From the NCBI GenBank assembly GCA_033964015.1, contig CM066918.1, positions 28,479,387-28,543,386 on the forward strand: a stretch of 64,000 bases of DNA, read 5' to 3'. Position 1 is the first letter of the stretch, and every line of letters starts with the position of its first letter. The translations under genes and the position numbers were made by a program. Origin of the DNA: Scolanthus callimorphus. Its lineage: Eukaryota; Cnidaria; Anthozoa; Actiniaria; Edwardsiidae. Shown here one piece after another: positions 1 through 11,325 of this stretch. Under the pieces are notes generated by a model that worked only from the letters and a program-made list of their open reading frames with translations, was not told the origin of the DNA and did no database searches.

Positions 1-1964
1 TGCCCTCTGGTCTGTGAGGATAAAGTGATTTTGTAGCCGCTTATTGTACAATCTTTTTGTAGATTCACAGGAATTCGTACTCTAAATCTTAAACAACTAT
101 AAATCTTTGAACGCTAGCTTTGTGTCACCAACAGTTTACGAAATCATGTGCAGACTTCAGCATCGTACAGTAAAAAAGAACCTGGGTTTTAAGAACCTGT
201 TCGACAAAAATATTCATTCTAAGCCCCTCCACATAAGAACGTGTCAACCGTAAAATTTTAAGTTAGGTTCTTATCAGTGGAGTTGCTGTGCAACACCTGT
301 GTATAGGTAGACACTGCCTGAATAAGATGACCATCTGATTACATTTAAAAGTAACTTGACATTTCTTTCAAGCTTAAGTGATGTGTTCAATGGGTTAATT
401 ACCATTCAAATAATTCCTCAAATGTATTTATAATATTATATTTATAGGAAATTCATATGAAAATTTAAGAAACTTTTTATAATTTGCTTTAAGACTATTT
501 ATATAAGATTCTGTTTAGGCTAAATTGAAAAATCCACGTTTCCTATATGCGGATTTTTAGTGTATTACACACCACGTGGGATACTGATATACTTATGTCA
601 ATCTATCAGATTCTCTACAGTTACGGACTTAGAACACAAGAATGCTCAACGGAATCTAAGCGGCTTCCAGGATGCACATGCCTCTCTCGGGAGCAAATCA
701 AAACAACCACGCGAAATACAGACATGCTAACAACTTTGCTAGCTAAAAAAAAAACGAGAAACCTCTGCTAACAGGGTATAATTCTGCGAACCCCCGCTTT
801 CAATTTCCGAACGCCAAACCACGTTTTGCCATCAGTCCATCAAACCTTTAACCTTTCAAGAAAGTCACTATCACATGGATTATTTTCTAAGTTTCGTTTG
901 TATTTTATACTGGAAAACGTGGTTTTGAATAGCCCTTTTAAGTTTAAAAAACGCTCAAAGCCTTCGCAAAATCAACCAGAGATTTACGGAAGCCAAACCA
1001 CGCCTTTATTCAGAAAGGAGATAAAGTTTTTCGAACGGGAACTCCCGCGTTTCTGTCATTTGGGCCATTCGGATCTTGTTTTCAAGACTGAAAAGTTATC
1101 AGAAAAGTTATTTATCAGAGTCGTGCGCCATAGTAGTAAATGAAATTAATTCAACTCGAATTTTGCATAACAGCGGAATTGAAGTTTCAAAACGGCATTT
1201 TTTTTCGAAGACGTTCCAAACAATTGCATCGGGAAATCATAGACTTATTCCTAAAAGCGATGAGGCATGATAAATCCATCGAAACATCTAAACCAATTGG
1301 ATCAATGCCTCAGCGCAAGTCCTGACGTACAATGAAGAATGCCAAACAAGAAAAAACTTGTAAACTTGTATGACTTCTGGATATTTGAATGAGGCGAACT
1401 TGCAGTGATTCACACATTCAGCTCAACTTCCAGTCTTGAAGTTAAAATCGCTAGAGGGTCACGTTTTGTCATTCTAAAATGGCGATACTGAAACACATCC
1501 TGATCTTGCTGATTGCTTTTCATTTGGCTGAAGGAAAGTCAACGCCTTCCAGTTTGAAAACGCCTAAAAGCTCTAAAGTTTTTCCCATAACGGTCAACTG
1601 CAACAATGGCGCGACGAAAGCCTCAAAAGCCATTCTGGACATATTAAATATGGTGAGACAAATCAAAACCCGGCTGACGAACATCGAAAAGAAGCTGAAA
1701 GGAGGAAATGGACAAAAAACCGGCTAAAAAGTGTAAAGGTAACAGCACCAATAAAATGTTTACACTTAAGAAAGATAAATCATCAATCGAGAAAGTGGGC
1801 AATTAACATGATTAACACTAGAAAACAAACAGTTGCCTATTTTCTGACACAGAAATCTGAGCTGCACAAGACACTAATTACTGGCAACCGTTTTAGAAGT
1901 AGTTTACAAACTCGTTTACAAAACTCGCTGCCGATAAAACACTCCAGCTCGTTTTGTAAACATT

Positions 1965-2265
1965 ACTTATAATATAGCTATGATATAACGCTCGCTCTGA
2001 ATCTATGCTCTGTTTCACCGATAAAGTAATGGTTCTCTTCCGCTATATCATAAAAGCATTGAGCACAACTGTTTATGACGTTATCGGCGAATAGAGCACT
2101 TGTGAAGTTGGGAGGGGCGCTCTCGAAACATTTAAAATCGTTCGCCTGCGGCTCGTGATTTTACAATGTTCTCGTGTCTCTCCTAACATCACCCGTGCTC
2201 TATTTCGACAGTATTTCGCTAATAATGTCTTGAAAGTTGTGCTCTAATGCTTAATTAAGTAATCA
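1965..2265. repeat. Inverted-repeat element in intron 1 of FReD copy 1
   Basis: This stretch has no counterpart in copy 2. It holds nested inverted repeats, for example GAGCACAACTG near 2058 against AAGTTGTGCTC near 2235, and AATAGAGCACTTGTG near 2090 against a CCCGTGCTCTATT stretch near 2190. It is a MITE-like palindrome with no coding content. The boundaries are approximate. Confidence 0.55.
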
Positions 2266-3231
2266 ATGCAAGTCAGATATTGCTGAAACTAAAGTTTTCG
2301 TTTATTCTGTAATGTGATGAACGTCAGTAGCACCAGTAATTTCTTGCTTATAGGATTTGGTTACAAGTAACAAATAATACAAATTTTGATGCGGAACAAG
2401 AAACATGTATGTTTTTACTTCTTCATTTAAATATAAATATTGTATGGCAGCATAGTTTGAAAATGCTGCTAGCAGAGCCGTCTGTTTTTTATACTTTTGA
2501 TGGTCTTGTCCTTTCTCAGTAGGAACGAATTACGGTAAATACACTAAGAATGGACGATTCCGGCTACAAGCGCGTATCCATACTACCGACATGCAGCGCG
2601 CGCGTGTTTTATAGCTGAATCGTACATTGTTTGGTGCTAGCTCTATATTGTTTCTTTGTTTTTATATTTTCCGCTTTCGTACAGGGATGCCCAAGAACTG
2701 CGTTGATGTCAAGAAAAGTGCAAAGGAGGCGATAAGAGTGGAGTGTACACTATTGATCCTGAGGGGAAAGGCCCCTTTAAGGTAAGAAGGAAAACTTACA
2801 ATCCAAATTATAAAGAATATATAAAGAACCTGAGATTTGCTAAAATCCGGGAAGCAATGAAAGTAAAAAGCTTGAAAACCTGACCCTCTAATAAATTTCA
2901 CTTTTATTATTTGCTTTTAATGTATCAGTCAATTCCAGCGGTGACCACCAGTTACAGGAAATAACGTCACACAAAATAAAATGCCGAGCATGGCCCGTAT
3001 ACACCACTCTAGTCTGTCTAGTTTTGAGATTGACGTGCCGGAATGGCTACACCCGCGAATGGCCGAGAGAAATTAGTGGAGACGTTTGTTGTATGTCACT
3101 ACTATAGAGCAGATTTCGTATGACTGTGAAAAGTGCCGCGGTACGGTGCGGTACTGTCGCGGTGACGGTACGGAACCTGGCCTGCTGTAAATTAATAATC
3201 CTCTTTATTACAACTTCACGTCATATAAATA

Positions 3232-3737
3232 CAGTCGAAGCTCTCTCTGCGACCGCTCTCGTACGCGACCAGCTCCCATAACGACCATTTTCCCGAAACC
3301 CCGTTTGAAATGTCACATAAACTCTGTTATTTCAAGCTCTCGTAAGCGACCGCCTTATCGATGCGACCAGCTCCGTTAGCGACCACAATTTCAAATCACC
3401 AACCGAGATTTTCTATTGTTTTTGAGCTCTCGGAAGCGACCACAGTACTTTTTGTCTTTAAAACATCAGTCATCACCTCATAAATATCTAAACTGATACA
3501 AGCTGCACCAGTGAAATTCTATTTCTACATATTTTCTATGGACATATTTGCGGTTATCTATTCTTAATTAAAGTCGGGAAATAATCAAACTACTTTAAGC
3601 ATTAGTATAACATGATATTTTCTAGATCAGGAAGCCGCTTGGTGGTCGCTTACGAGAGCCGTTCTCGTAAGCGACCAGCTCCGTTAACGACCGCAATTTT
3701 CAGTTCCCGAGGTGGTCGCTTACGAGAGCTTCGACTG
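3232..3737. mobile_element. MITE with TA target duplication (Tc1/mariner or pogo-like)
   Basis: Termini are CAGTCGAAGCTCTC at 3232 and the inverse GAGAGCTTCGACTG ending at 3737, each flanked by TA (3230-3231 and 3738-3739). The interior repeats the theme CTCTCGTAAGCGACC several times in both orientations. The CAGTCGAA start and TA duplication resemble non-autonomous pogo/Tigger-type elements. It lies in intron 2 of FReD copy 1 and is absent from copy 2. No transposase is present. Confidence 0.8.
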
Positions 3738-3924
3738 TAATTACAAAAATACAACTAATAATATTAAAAATACAGGAGTGACAAAGCGCAGGGTGCAACC
3801 AACAGTTACTAGGCCTCTATTACAGTCATTAGTTCGTGTCTGGTTTTAAACAACAGAGCTCAGTTGCTCTTGAGGCATAACAATATCCTCCATATCTCCG
3901 CGCGCCCATGTAATATCCTCTATA

Positions 3925-4257
3925 TATAGAGGATATTACACGGTGGCGCGAAGATATGAGTTTTATTTTCGAGTGTCAAGAACAATATTTTACGAATGAG
4001 CGCAGCGAATGAGTAAAATATTGTTTTTGACACGAGAAAATAAAACTCATATCTTCAAGCCACCGTGTATTTTCTTTTTATTATATAGACAGACCAGAAA
4101 AAATCATTACAAATTGATTTCCAAGCACTTCTGTTTTGACCGATATCCTCACTAGTGAGGATATGGAAAATATGTCACTGAGGACCCGGATGTAGTTTCG
4201 TATGAGATCTGCGAGTGGCGTACTTCCCAGTAAAACACTCGTGTCTATATAATAAAT
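3925..4257. mobile_element. Dispersed palindromic MITE, family A (full copy)
   Basis: It begins TATAGAGGATATTACACGG and ends near GTGTCTATATAATA. An internal hairpin (about 3940-4065) pairs GGTGGCGCGAAGATATGAG with its complement around a GAATGAGCGCAGCGAATGAG loop. A second near-complete copy lies in opposite orientation at 35153-35430. Fragments occur at about 13085-13160, 14025-14085 and 40504-40580. The repeated occurrence with shared ends supports a mobile family. It is non-coding. Confidence 0.75.
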
Positions 4258-4689
4258 ACTAATATCTCACAACATTCTGCTGGGAGTGATATTTTTGTAT
4301 ATGAAAGGCTCTGAACAGGTTCTTTATATTTTGAGTATTGAAAAGGCAAATTTAAGATTGTAGGCTCTTTAATCACTAGGTTCTAATATGCGTTTTTTAT
4401 TCGGCATTGCGGAAATGACACTTGATAATCTGTTTTCTCTATAATTTTATTCGGCAGTTATTAACTCTTGCGCGAAAGCGGCAGGAGTATTTTAAAAAAT
4501 TTAACAATTCTGTAGCGTTTTTCTTTTCCGTCAATGTCGTGATAGAGGCTTCCCAGAGGCTGCGATTGGCTCTCGTCAGTCACTTGACCAGAAGCTTTAT
4601 GAAATGCAATTAAGAAATGCCGTAATCTAATGAGGCAAATATGATCGTTGAGTTTCAAATATCACACAGAGACAGATTTGAGGTCATAG

Positions 4690-5473
4690 CACAGGCAGTC
4701 CAAGCTTACAATCTGTGTATTAAATATGTGGGAACTGTAAGAATGAATTTTATATCGTTTATCTGAGAAAATAAAGATATTTATATCACCTACCTTCATT
4801 TGAGTCTTTCTTCCTTCCCTTTATGCCACTTTGGGTTGAAATAGTGACATTTTCACATTTGCTCCCGTTGTCTATAAAGATTTGGAAGGCTGGCAACTCA
4901 GACGTCATTTTGGCAAATACCACGCTATAAACACGCTACCAGCTGTATTCGAGGCCCCGAATTCCACTCAATTTTCAATTATTTGGCATTTGAACTCAGA
5001 AACATTAAAGCCAGATGATGTATCTTTCCTACCACTGAGCTATAACTTTCGAGTTTGCTTTTTTCCCGTTCTATTTTAACCTTTTCTAAAAATTAAACCG
5101 GCAAAACGGATGTTCAGTACGATCTGCTGGACAGTTTGGAGTCACGCCACTCTTCCGACTTCTTGACGACGGCCCGAAACCTTGAAAGTATAGCGATAAG
5201 TCCCAAGAGGGCTGGGCGAGAAATGTTTTTTATTTTGCGGAACGTCGTCCCAAGGATTCTTCCCGAGCCATCACACCACGCCGATCACGATCCAAGGTTT
5301 CGGGCCGTCGGCCCGAAATTGTTTCAACCTCAAGTGGCATAAAGGGAAGGAAGAAAGACTCAAATGAAGGTATGTGATATAAATATCTTTATTTTCTCAG
5401 ATAAACAATATAAAATTCATTCTTACAGTTCCCACATATTTAATACACAGATTGTAAGCTTGGACTGCCTGTG
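4690..5473. mobile_element. Foldback MITE with 150-bp terminal inverted repeats
   Basis: The left arm, about 4690-4843, starts CACAGGCAGTCCAAGC. The right arm, about 5322-5473, ends with the exact complement. It is flanked by the 7-bp duplication GTCATAG (4683-4689 and 5474-5480). The paralogous segment near 14850 has the uninterrupted site with one GGTCATAG, giving filled and empty sites side by side. The interior holds a second, smaller inverted repeat, CCCGAAACCTTG near 5175 against CAAGGTTTCGGG near 5293. The superfamily is uncertain; a 7-8 bp duplication would fit hAT or P types. Confidence 0.88.
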
Positions 5474-5616
5474 GTCATAGAAGCTTTCTCAGTGAAAAAC
5501 TTGTTCTGATAACTTGTTGTTTAAAAACATTGATATGACATTGCTTTATGGATCATGCTGGACAAATTCAGAAGGGGGCAATAAAGCCTACACTCGGGTG
5601 AAGAGCAAGAGGAAAG

Positions 5617-6208
5617 AATCCGTGGCAAAAATCGGCAATTCCGCTTTTCTGATTTTTTTCCTCTTTGATCTCAGCAAAGGCAGGTACACTCCTAGGGATA
5701 GGGTGTTTCAGGTTATCACGTGTATCCATTGTTCTGTGTCGCAAAACGCATAATACCCATATTTTTTTCGAAAAAAAAAGGGGGGACTTAATTCGACAAT
5801 TTGTTCTTGGTAAACTTGGAAATAAGGGGTATATTTCCTGATTTTCTTTCAATTTTTAGAGTTAGAAATTCAGAAATCAAGGCGCCTAGAATTGCCGGAA
5901 AACGGCATATTGTTTAATAAAAAGAGTGGAAGATTTTTCCAGTGATTTTGCAGTAAGAAAATCGAGTTTACTAGGGGAATTTTCTGATTTTTGGTGTGTT
6001 TTGTGAAACCAAAATATGTCGGGTAGTTTTTTCAAAAAAGTGGGGTTTTCTCAGCATTCAGGATTTTAGAACATTTCCGAACAATGTTGGGGATATTTAG
6101 GATTTTGGCTGAAGAAAAACTTTTAAAATCGAGAAATTTGGCAATTTGCTGAGATCAAAGAGGAAAAAAATCAGAAAAGCGGAATTGCCGATTTTTGCCA
6201 CGGATTGA
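5617..6208. mobile_element. MITE with about 65-bp terminal inverted repeats
   Basis: The left end AATCCGTGGCAAAAATCGGC and the following GAATTGCCG-like arm are mirrored at 6145-6208, which ends GCCACGGATTGATTCC. The arms share the AAGCGGAATTGCC and CTTTGATCTCAGC tracts in inverse order. It sits in the intron before FReD exon 3 of copy 1 and is not seen at the matching place in copy 2. It is non-coding; the apparent reading frames across it are not conserved. Confidence 0.75.
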
Positions 6209-6596
6209 TTCCAAGTGCTTCGTATGAACTTTGAATTTCGTTTTCAGTGTTTGGTGTTATTAGAAACGGATTCTTTTCACAAGATATTGAAAACAGACTC
6301 AAAGAAGTCTGCAATACAATGCAAATGATCTTGGTACAAGATTACTCGAACTGTTGGCGGATTCCTATCAAACCCTGCTTTTCAAGAGTGGCGTTTGTGA
6401 CGAAAGTTATTTGGAGCAGCTGTACGGTGCCAAAATGTTAAATAAAATACAAGTCTGATTACAGGGACGATCCATTGAAGATTCGTGTTGATACTGATAT
6501 CAAGCTTTGTGAGCACGGAAAAATTCATTTATTATACATGTGTCAATTTAATTTGAAACAACTGAAAATGATGGTGCTTCTCGTTGACTTCTGGAA

Positions 6597-6760
6597 AAGA
6601 TCTAGCATCAAGCAACCTCACCGACTTCAGGTTGACTAAACTACACTTAGCGCAGGAGGTAAAAGCCTGTGAGGCTTCTTGTTTCACTAAAAACATGTGT
6701 TACCTTGCCTTTCAAAATGCTGATTGGCTAAGAGCGAGGACATTAGAATTTCCTAAAACC
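6597..6760 (+). pseudogene. PAN/apple-like coding remnant, copy 1
   Basis: The translation contains [17 protein letters not shown], then [18 protein letters not shown], a cysteine spacing that resembles a PAN/apple-type module. The open frame runs straight through the exon 3 acceptor into the fibrinogen coding sequence. However, exon 2 ends in phase to join VYCD at 6788 directly, so this segment is not needed in the spliced product. It may be an alternative 5' exon or a relic of a related PAN-fibrinogen gene. The paralogue is at 15427-15545. Confidence 0.45.
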
Positions 6761-7006
6761 TCATTTCCGTTCTGTGGTACTATTCAGGTTTACTGTGACC
6801 AAATCACTGCCGGCGGTGGATGGGCGGTGTTTCAGCGCCGCCAAGACGGGTCTGTCGACTTCTATCGCGGATGGACGGACTACAAGAATGGGTTTGGTGA
6901 GCTGAAGGGAGAGTTCTGGCTCGGCCTCGACAAGATCAATCGACTGACGCAAGCGCGCGACAACAAATTACGAGTTGACCTTCAAGACACCAAAGGCATT
7001 CGCAAG

Positions 7007-8529
7007 TACGCTGAGTACAGTATGTTTGCCATTGCGTCAGAGAGGGCCAAGTATAAAATGGCCTTGGGGACTTACTCAGGTAGGTCTATAATGCATGGGG
7101 TCTGAACTCATGGGCACTAATCAGTGTAGTCTGTACGCTGAGTACAGTATCTTTGCCGTTGCGTCAGAGAGGGCCAAGTATAAAATAGCCTTGGGGACTT
7201 ACTCAGGTAGGTCTATAATGCATGGGGTCTGGACTCATGGGCACTAATCAGTGTAGTCTGTACGCTGAGTACAGTATCTTTGCCATTGCGTCAGAGAGGG
7301 CCAAGTATAAAATGGCCTTGGGGCTTACTCAGGTAGGTCTATAATGCATGGGGTCTGGACTCATGGGCACTAATCAGTGTAGTCTGTACGCTGAGTACAG
7401 TATGTTTGCCATTGCGTCAGAGAGGGCCAAGTATAAAATAGCCTTGGGGGCTTACTCAGGTAGGTCTATAATGCATGGGGTCTGAACTCATGGGCACTAA
7501 TCAGTGTAGTCTGTACGCTGAGTACAGTATCTTTGCCATTGCGTCAGAGAGGGCCAAGTATGCGATTGCCTTGAGGACTTACTCAGGTAGGTCTATAATG
7601 CATGGGGTCTGAACTCATGGGCACTAATCAGTGTAGTCTGTACGCTGAGTACAGTATGTTTGCCGTTGCGTCAGAGAGGGCCAAGTATAAAATGGCCTTG
7701 GGGACTTACTCAGGTAGGTCTATAATGCATGGGGTCTGGACTCATGGGCACTAATCAGTGTAGTCTGTACGCTGAGTACAGTATCTTTGCCATTGCGTCA
7801 GAGAGGGCCAAGTATAAAATGGCCTTGGGGGCTTACTCAGGTAGGTCTATAATGCATGGGGTCTGAACTCATGGGCACTAATCAGTGTAGTCTGTACGCT
7901 GAGTACAGTATGTTTGCCATTGCGTCAGAGAGGGCCAAGTATAAAATGGCCTTGGGGACTTACTCAGGTAGGTCTATAATGCATGGGGTCTGAACTCATG
8001 GGCACTAATCAGTGTAGTCTGTACGCTGAGTACAGTATCTTTGCCATTGCGTCAGAGAGGGCCAAGTATAAAATAGCCTTGGGGACTTACTCAGGTAGGT
8101 CTATAATGCATGGGGTCTGGACTCATGGGCACTAATCAGTGTAGTCTGTACGCTGAGTACAGTATGTTTGCCATTGCGTCAGAGAAGGCCAAGTATAAAA
8201 TAGTCTTGGGGACTTACTCAGGTAGGTCTATAATGCATGGGGTCTGAACTCATGGGCACTAATCAGTGTAGTCTGTACGCTGAGTACAGTATGTTTGCCA
8301 TTGCGTCAGAGAGGGCCAAGTATAAAATGGCCTTGGGGACTTACTCAGGTAGGTCTATAATACATGGGGTCTGAACTCATGGGCACTAATCAGTGTAGTC
8401 TGTACGCTGAGTACAGTATCTTTGCCATTGCGTCAGAGAGGGCCAAGTATAAAATGGCCTTTGGGACTTACTCAGGTAGGTCTATAATGCATGGGGTCTG
8501 GACTCATGGGCACTAATCAGCGTAGTCAG
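7007..8529 (+). repeat. 12-unit, 127-bp tandem array of exon 3 end plus splice donor
   Basis: Units start at 7007, 7134, 7261, 7387, 7514, 7641, 7768, 7895, 8022, 8149, 8276 and 8403. The first 73 bp of unit 1 (7007-7079) is the real 3' end of FReD exon 3. The next bases are the donor GTAGGT and about 50 bp of intron. All later units repeat this exon-donor-intron block with few substitutions (tatgttt/tatcttt, gccatt/gccgtt, aaaatgg/aaaatag). Copy 2 has only one unit, so the expansion followed the segmental duplication. Confidence 0.97.
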
Positions 8530-8571
8530 CAGCAATCAAACCTTCAGGTGCAACCTTTCTACTAGCCGCCA

Positions 8572-8757
8572 AGGCCGTAGCTAGAATTTTTTTATCTGGG
8601 GGGGCAAGCCTTGGTCATCTTATTTTTTATTTATTTTTTTGCCAGGGGGCAAGCAGGTTTTTCCACAAATGTTTACACTAAACATTTTACTTCGTTGGGG
8701 GGGGGGATGCTCCCTCTGCCCCCCTTCCCCCCTCCTAGCTACGGCACTGGCCTTCCC
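8572..8757. repeat. G-rich inverted-repeat element
   Basis: The GGCCGTAGCTAG tract at the left is mirrored by CTAGCTACGGC at the right (about 8735-8747), enclosing G runs and C runs. A related element at 14394-14600 sits in a different intron of copy 2, so the two insertions are independent. It is non-coding. Confidence 0.6.
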
Positions 8758-9422
8758 CCATTTCAAATTCTGGATCTAATACTGAACTACATCAACCAGA
8801 ATTTCCTCTCGAGACTAATATTTCGTGGACAGTGTAGCGCATTACAGACATGGAATGGTTGCACACTATAAACTGTTTGTGTATTGACTATGTTGCAGGG
8901 AATGCTGGTGACTCCCTCCGTTCACATGCAGGACAAGCCTTCAGTACCAAAGACAGGGACAACGACAGCCATAGTTCAAACTGTGCTGTTGTCTATAAGG
9001 GCGCCTGGTGGTATGAAGCCTGCCATACTTCCAACCTGAACGGGCTCTACCATCACGGTAAACACAGCTCGGGTGCTGATGGCGTCAACTGGTACCACTG
9101 GAAAGGGTACAACTACTCGTACAAGAAATCAGAAATGAAAATCAAACCAGTTCGTAAGTAAGCAACATTGAGAAGCATCCGGAAGGGCCCGGCCCTGGCA
9201 AACGCTCAATTGAGTAAAGTAGTAGAGTCAATGTATTAGAGAACTGGTCCATACAGTCAACAAATAACCTCATGATGATGCATTGTCTCAAGTGGTTCGT
9301 ATTTTTTGGTGTGATTTGAAGAATGTGTATCGATACCCCTCGCAACTCCCATGACCAATCAGACGCATTTGGGACTAACCCCCTACATATCATTCTCAAA
9401 TGAGGACAACAGACATTTCAGT

Positions 9423-11325
9423 TGGTATAGCAATTTCAATGATTGATACGAGTAGTGATGCAATAAAAAACTTAAGTAAGAACCTAAAAATTAAGAACCT
9501 GTTGGGCGAAACTTTATCATTTATATACCCTCTAAATAAGAACCTACTAATTCTAAATCTACTTCACCAATGTATACAAGTGCTTGGGTATAAATCAGTC
9601 AACATTTTTCGTTGTTCGAAAAAATAAGATCTTTGTAGTGCTGACAAGTGTTGAAAATCTTGGATGGAGATTTTAAAAGCACTATAATCGGCGTACATGG
9701 AAGTCCAAAACTCTAGAAACTGGGATCAAGGAGCCAGAAGACACTTGGTTTTCTGTTAGGTGCGAGTGCAGATTTTTTTTCTAAAACTGTACGAAACGAT
9801 TTGTACGTTTACGAGACTTTCTTGATCAGATTCTTGCGTTTGTATACTAAACAGGCAACAATAAAGCATTGATATATTAGATGCAAATCCGGTGCGATTT
9901 CTGTGGTCCCTTTCTTCAAATCGCATCAAGTTGCAAATAGTTTCGAACATGCTTAAAATATCCGCGAAAAACGCGACAAAAATCGTGGGAGGTCGCTCCG
10001 AGTTGCACCTACGTGCAAGAAAAAGCGCCGCGACTCCCGGCGACAAAACTTGCAAGTGTAAATGGGGCTTTTAACTAGACGCAAGGAGACAAGGACCTCC
10101 TTATTTGGCTATGTCACATTATTTCAACAAAATGTTATAAAAATAGAGCAGATTTCAGATGAGCGTCGACAGAAAACTTTTAATATTGTAAAGCACTCTG
10201 GATCCGTATGAGAAAAGGCGCTATATAAATTCTATTATTATTATATATAGTATTAAAATCAGACAAATAACCGCCGTATCCGCCACTGCGCGGTCGCGCC
10301 ATGTTAAATATTTGAAATATTCAGCTGTCAATCAAAATCCAAAGCAATTGAACTCAGTGGTCCAAGTGAATTTTGAATCAATTCGCCTTTGACACACAAG
10401 CGCCTACTTGAATCGTTCAGCCGATTCATTCAGTATGGAAACGAGGCCAAATAGGGCGCGGGTTTTGCTCATGTTGGAAAGCGAAGTCTGATGCTGGGAT
10501 TTATGGTACAAAAGTTGACCAAGCTACCAAAAAGTACTTATTATTGTTTTTGAGCCAACAAGTTGATTGGCTCACTGCTTTTTTTCTGCTTTGCCGGGTC
10601 ATTCTGGAAACAAAATGGCGGCGCGTGACAAAAGCGAACAGGTACAGCCATAGGAGGGCTGTTTGCAGGCTCACTCCAGCGGATGGAAATCGAGCCTATA
10701 GTACAGCCCTCCAGCGAAAATGTTTTGGATAACTGGGAGCTTTACGTACAGTGAGCGGCTTGGACTTTGAATGACAGCTGAATATTCCAAATCGCCAAAA
10801 AAAAAGGAAATGACGTTGTCGTTATCTCTCGAACTATACTCGTCACCACTCAATTGAAATACAAGGGATGCCAGAAAGTCTGACACACGTTCGTTTTTGG
10901 TCCCGACTCTCGCTGAATGTAAAACGCCACAAACAATGCTACTATGCTAGGACATTATCCTCTCAGACATAGAGACGTTTAGATGAAATAGTTTCCTCAT
11001 TTTCATTACGAATTTTCACTAAGTCTAAGGTGGTTCCAAACTGGCTAGCTAGCCACTGGCTGGCTCGTAGAACCGATGCCCTTGGTTCGCTCTAAAAGCT
11101 TTGCTGGAAAGAAACTCAGCCTGCCTAGGTCGTCCAGTAGTCATGTCAACGGAACCTGAGGCTTGAATGAAACTCAGATGTTACACGAAAAAGAAACGAC
11201 TACTAAATGAGAAAGAGATTTATCTTCACTGCCATTTACATAATTCTGTAGCTTGCTAGTCCTGCTAGCAGAGGTTTTGGCATTTCGTTATTGGCTTTCC
11301 TTATACACTGCGATGTATTGTGCTA
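9423..11325. other. Intergenic spacer between the FReD duplicates
   Basis: No gene was recognised here. The spacer includes AAGAACCT-rich sequence (about 9475-9550) like that near 180-270, and a retroposon 3'-tail-like piece at about 10180-10245. A short inverted repeat around 10645-10705 (GGAGGGCTGT against ACAGCCCTCC) is also present. Open frames are short and lack homology cues. Confidence 0.6.
10180..10245 (+). repeat. Retroposon 3'-tail-like fragment
   Basis: The sequence TTGTAAAGCACTCTGGATC, then GGCGCTATATAAATTCTATT followed by ATT repeats, resembles the 3' ends of SINE/LINE retroposons of aquatic animals. This is recognition by motif only, and no body of an element is evident upstream. 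Confidence 0.45.

Larger units (their letters stand above)
1479..9161 (+). pseudogene. Fibrinogen-related (ficolin-like) gene, copy 1, disrupted
   Basis: Exons inferred by alignment with the intact copy: 1479-1738 (signal peptide [19 protein letters not shown] and a short coiled coil), 2685-2781 (start of the fibrinogen domain, KNCVDVKK), 6788-7079 ([20 protein letters not shown] through [14 protein letters not shown]) and 8899-9161 ([38 protein letters not shown], stop). The C-terminal part keeps the calcium-loop-like DRDND and the CHTSNLNG motif of fibrinogen C-terminal domains. Exon 1 has small indels against copy 2 that put it in a frame ending at a TAA (1725-1727) before the donor. Exon 2 lacks one A in the run at 2714-2717. 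The two shifts would cancel in length, but the early stop remains. Exon 3 is followed by a 12-unit array of its own 3' end. The family comprises secreted lectins, often in innate recognition. It could be a pseudogene or a gene damaged by assembly errors. Confidence 0.8.
1..9422 (+). repeat. Segmental duplication, copy 1 (left end off window)
   Basis: This block is paralogous, in the same orientation, to 11326-16945. Base 1 aligns with 11326, and similarity fades just after the CAAATGAGGACAAC stretch near 9422 (partner near 16945). Matching landmarks include the upstream region, exon 1 (1479 and 12792), exon 2 (2685 and 13653), exon 3 (6788 and 15855), exon 4 (8899 and 16398) and the 3' flank. 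Copy 1 is longer because it gained insertions at about 1740-2270, 3232-3737, 3925-4257, 4690-5473 and 5617-6208, plus a 127-bp tandem array at 7007-8529. The window starts inside the block, so its true left end is unknown. Confidence 0.93.

Noticed and set aside
5514..5852. Opposed frames of 79 and 94 aa
   Set aside because: They lie across a MITE terminal repeat, and the paralogous segment does not preserve them.
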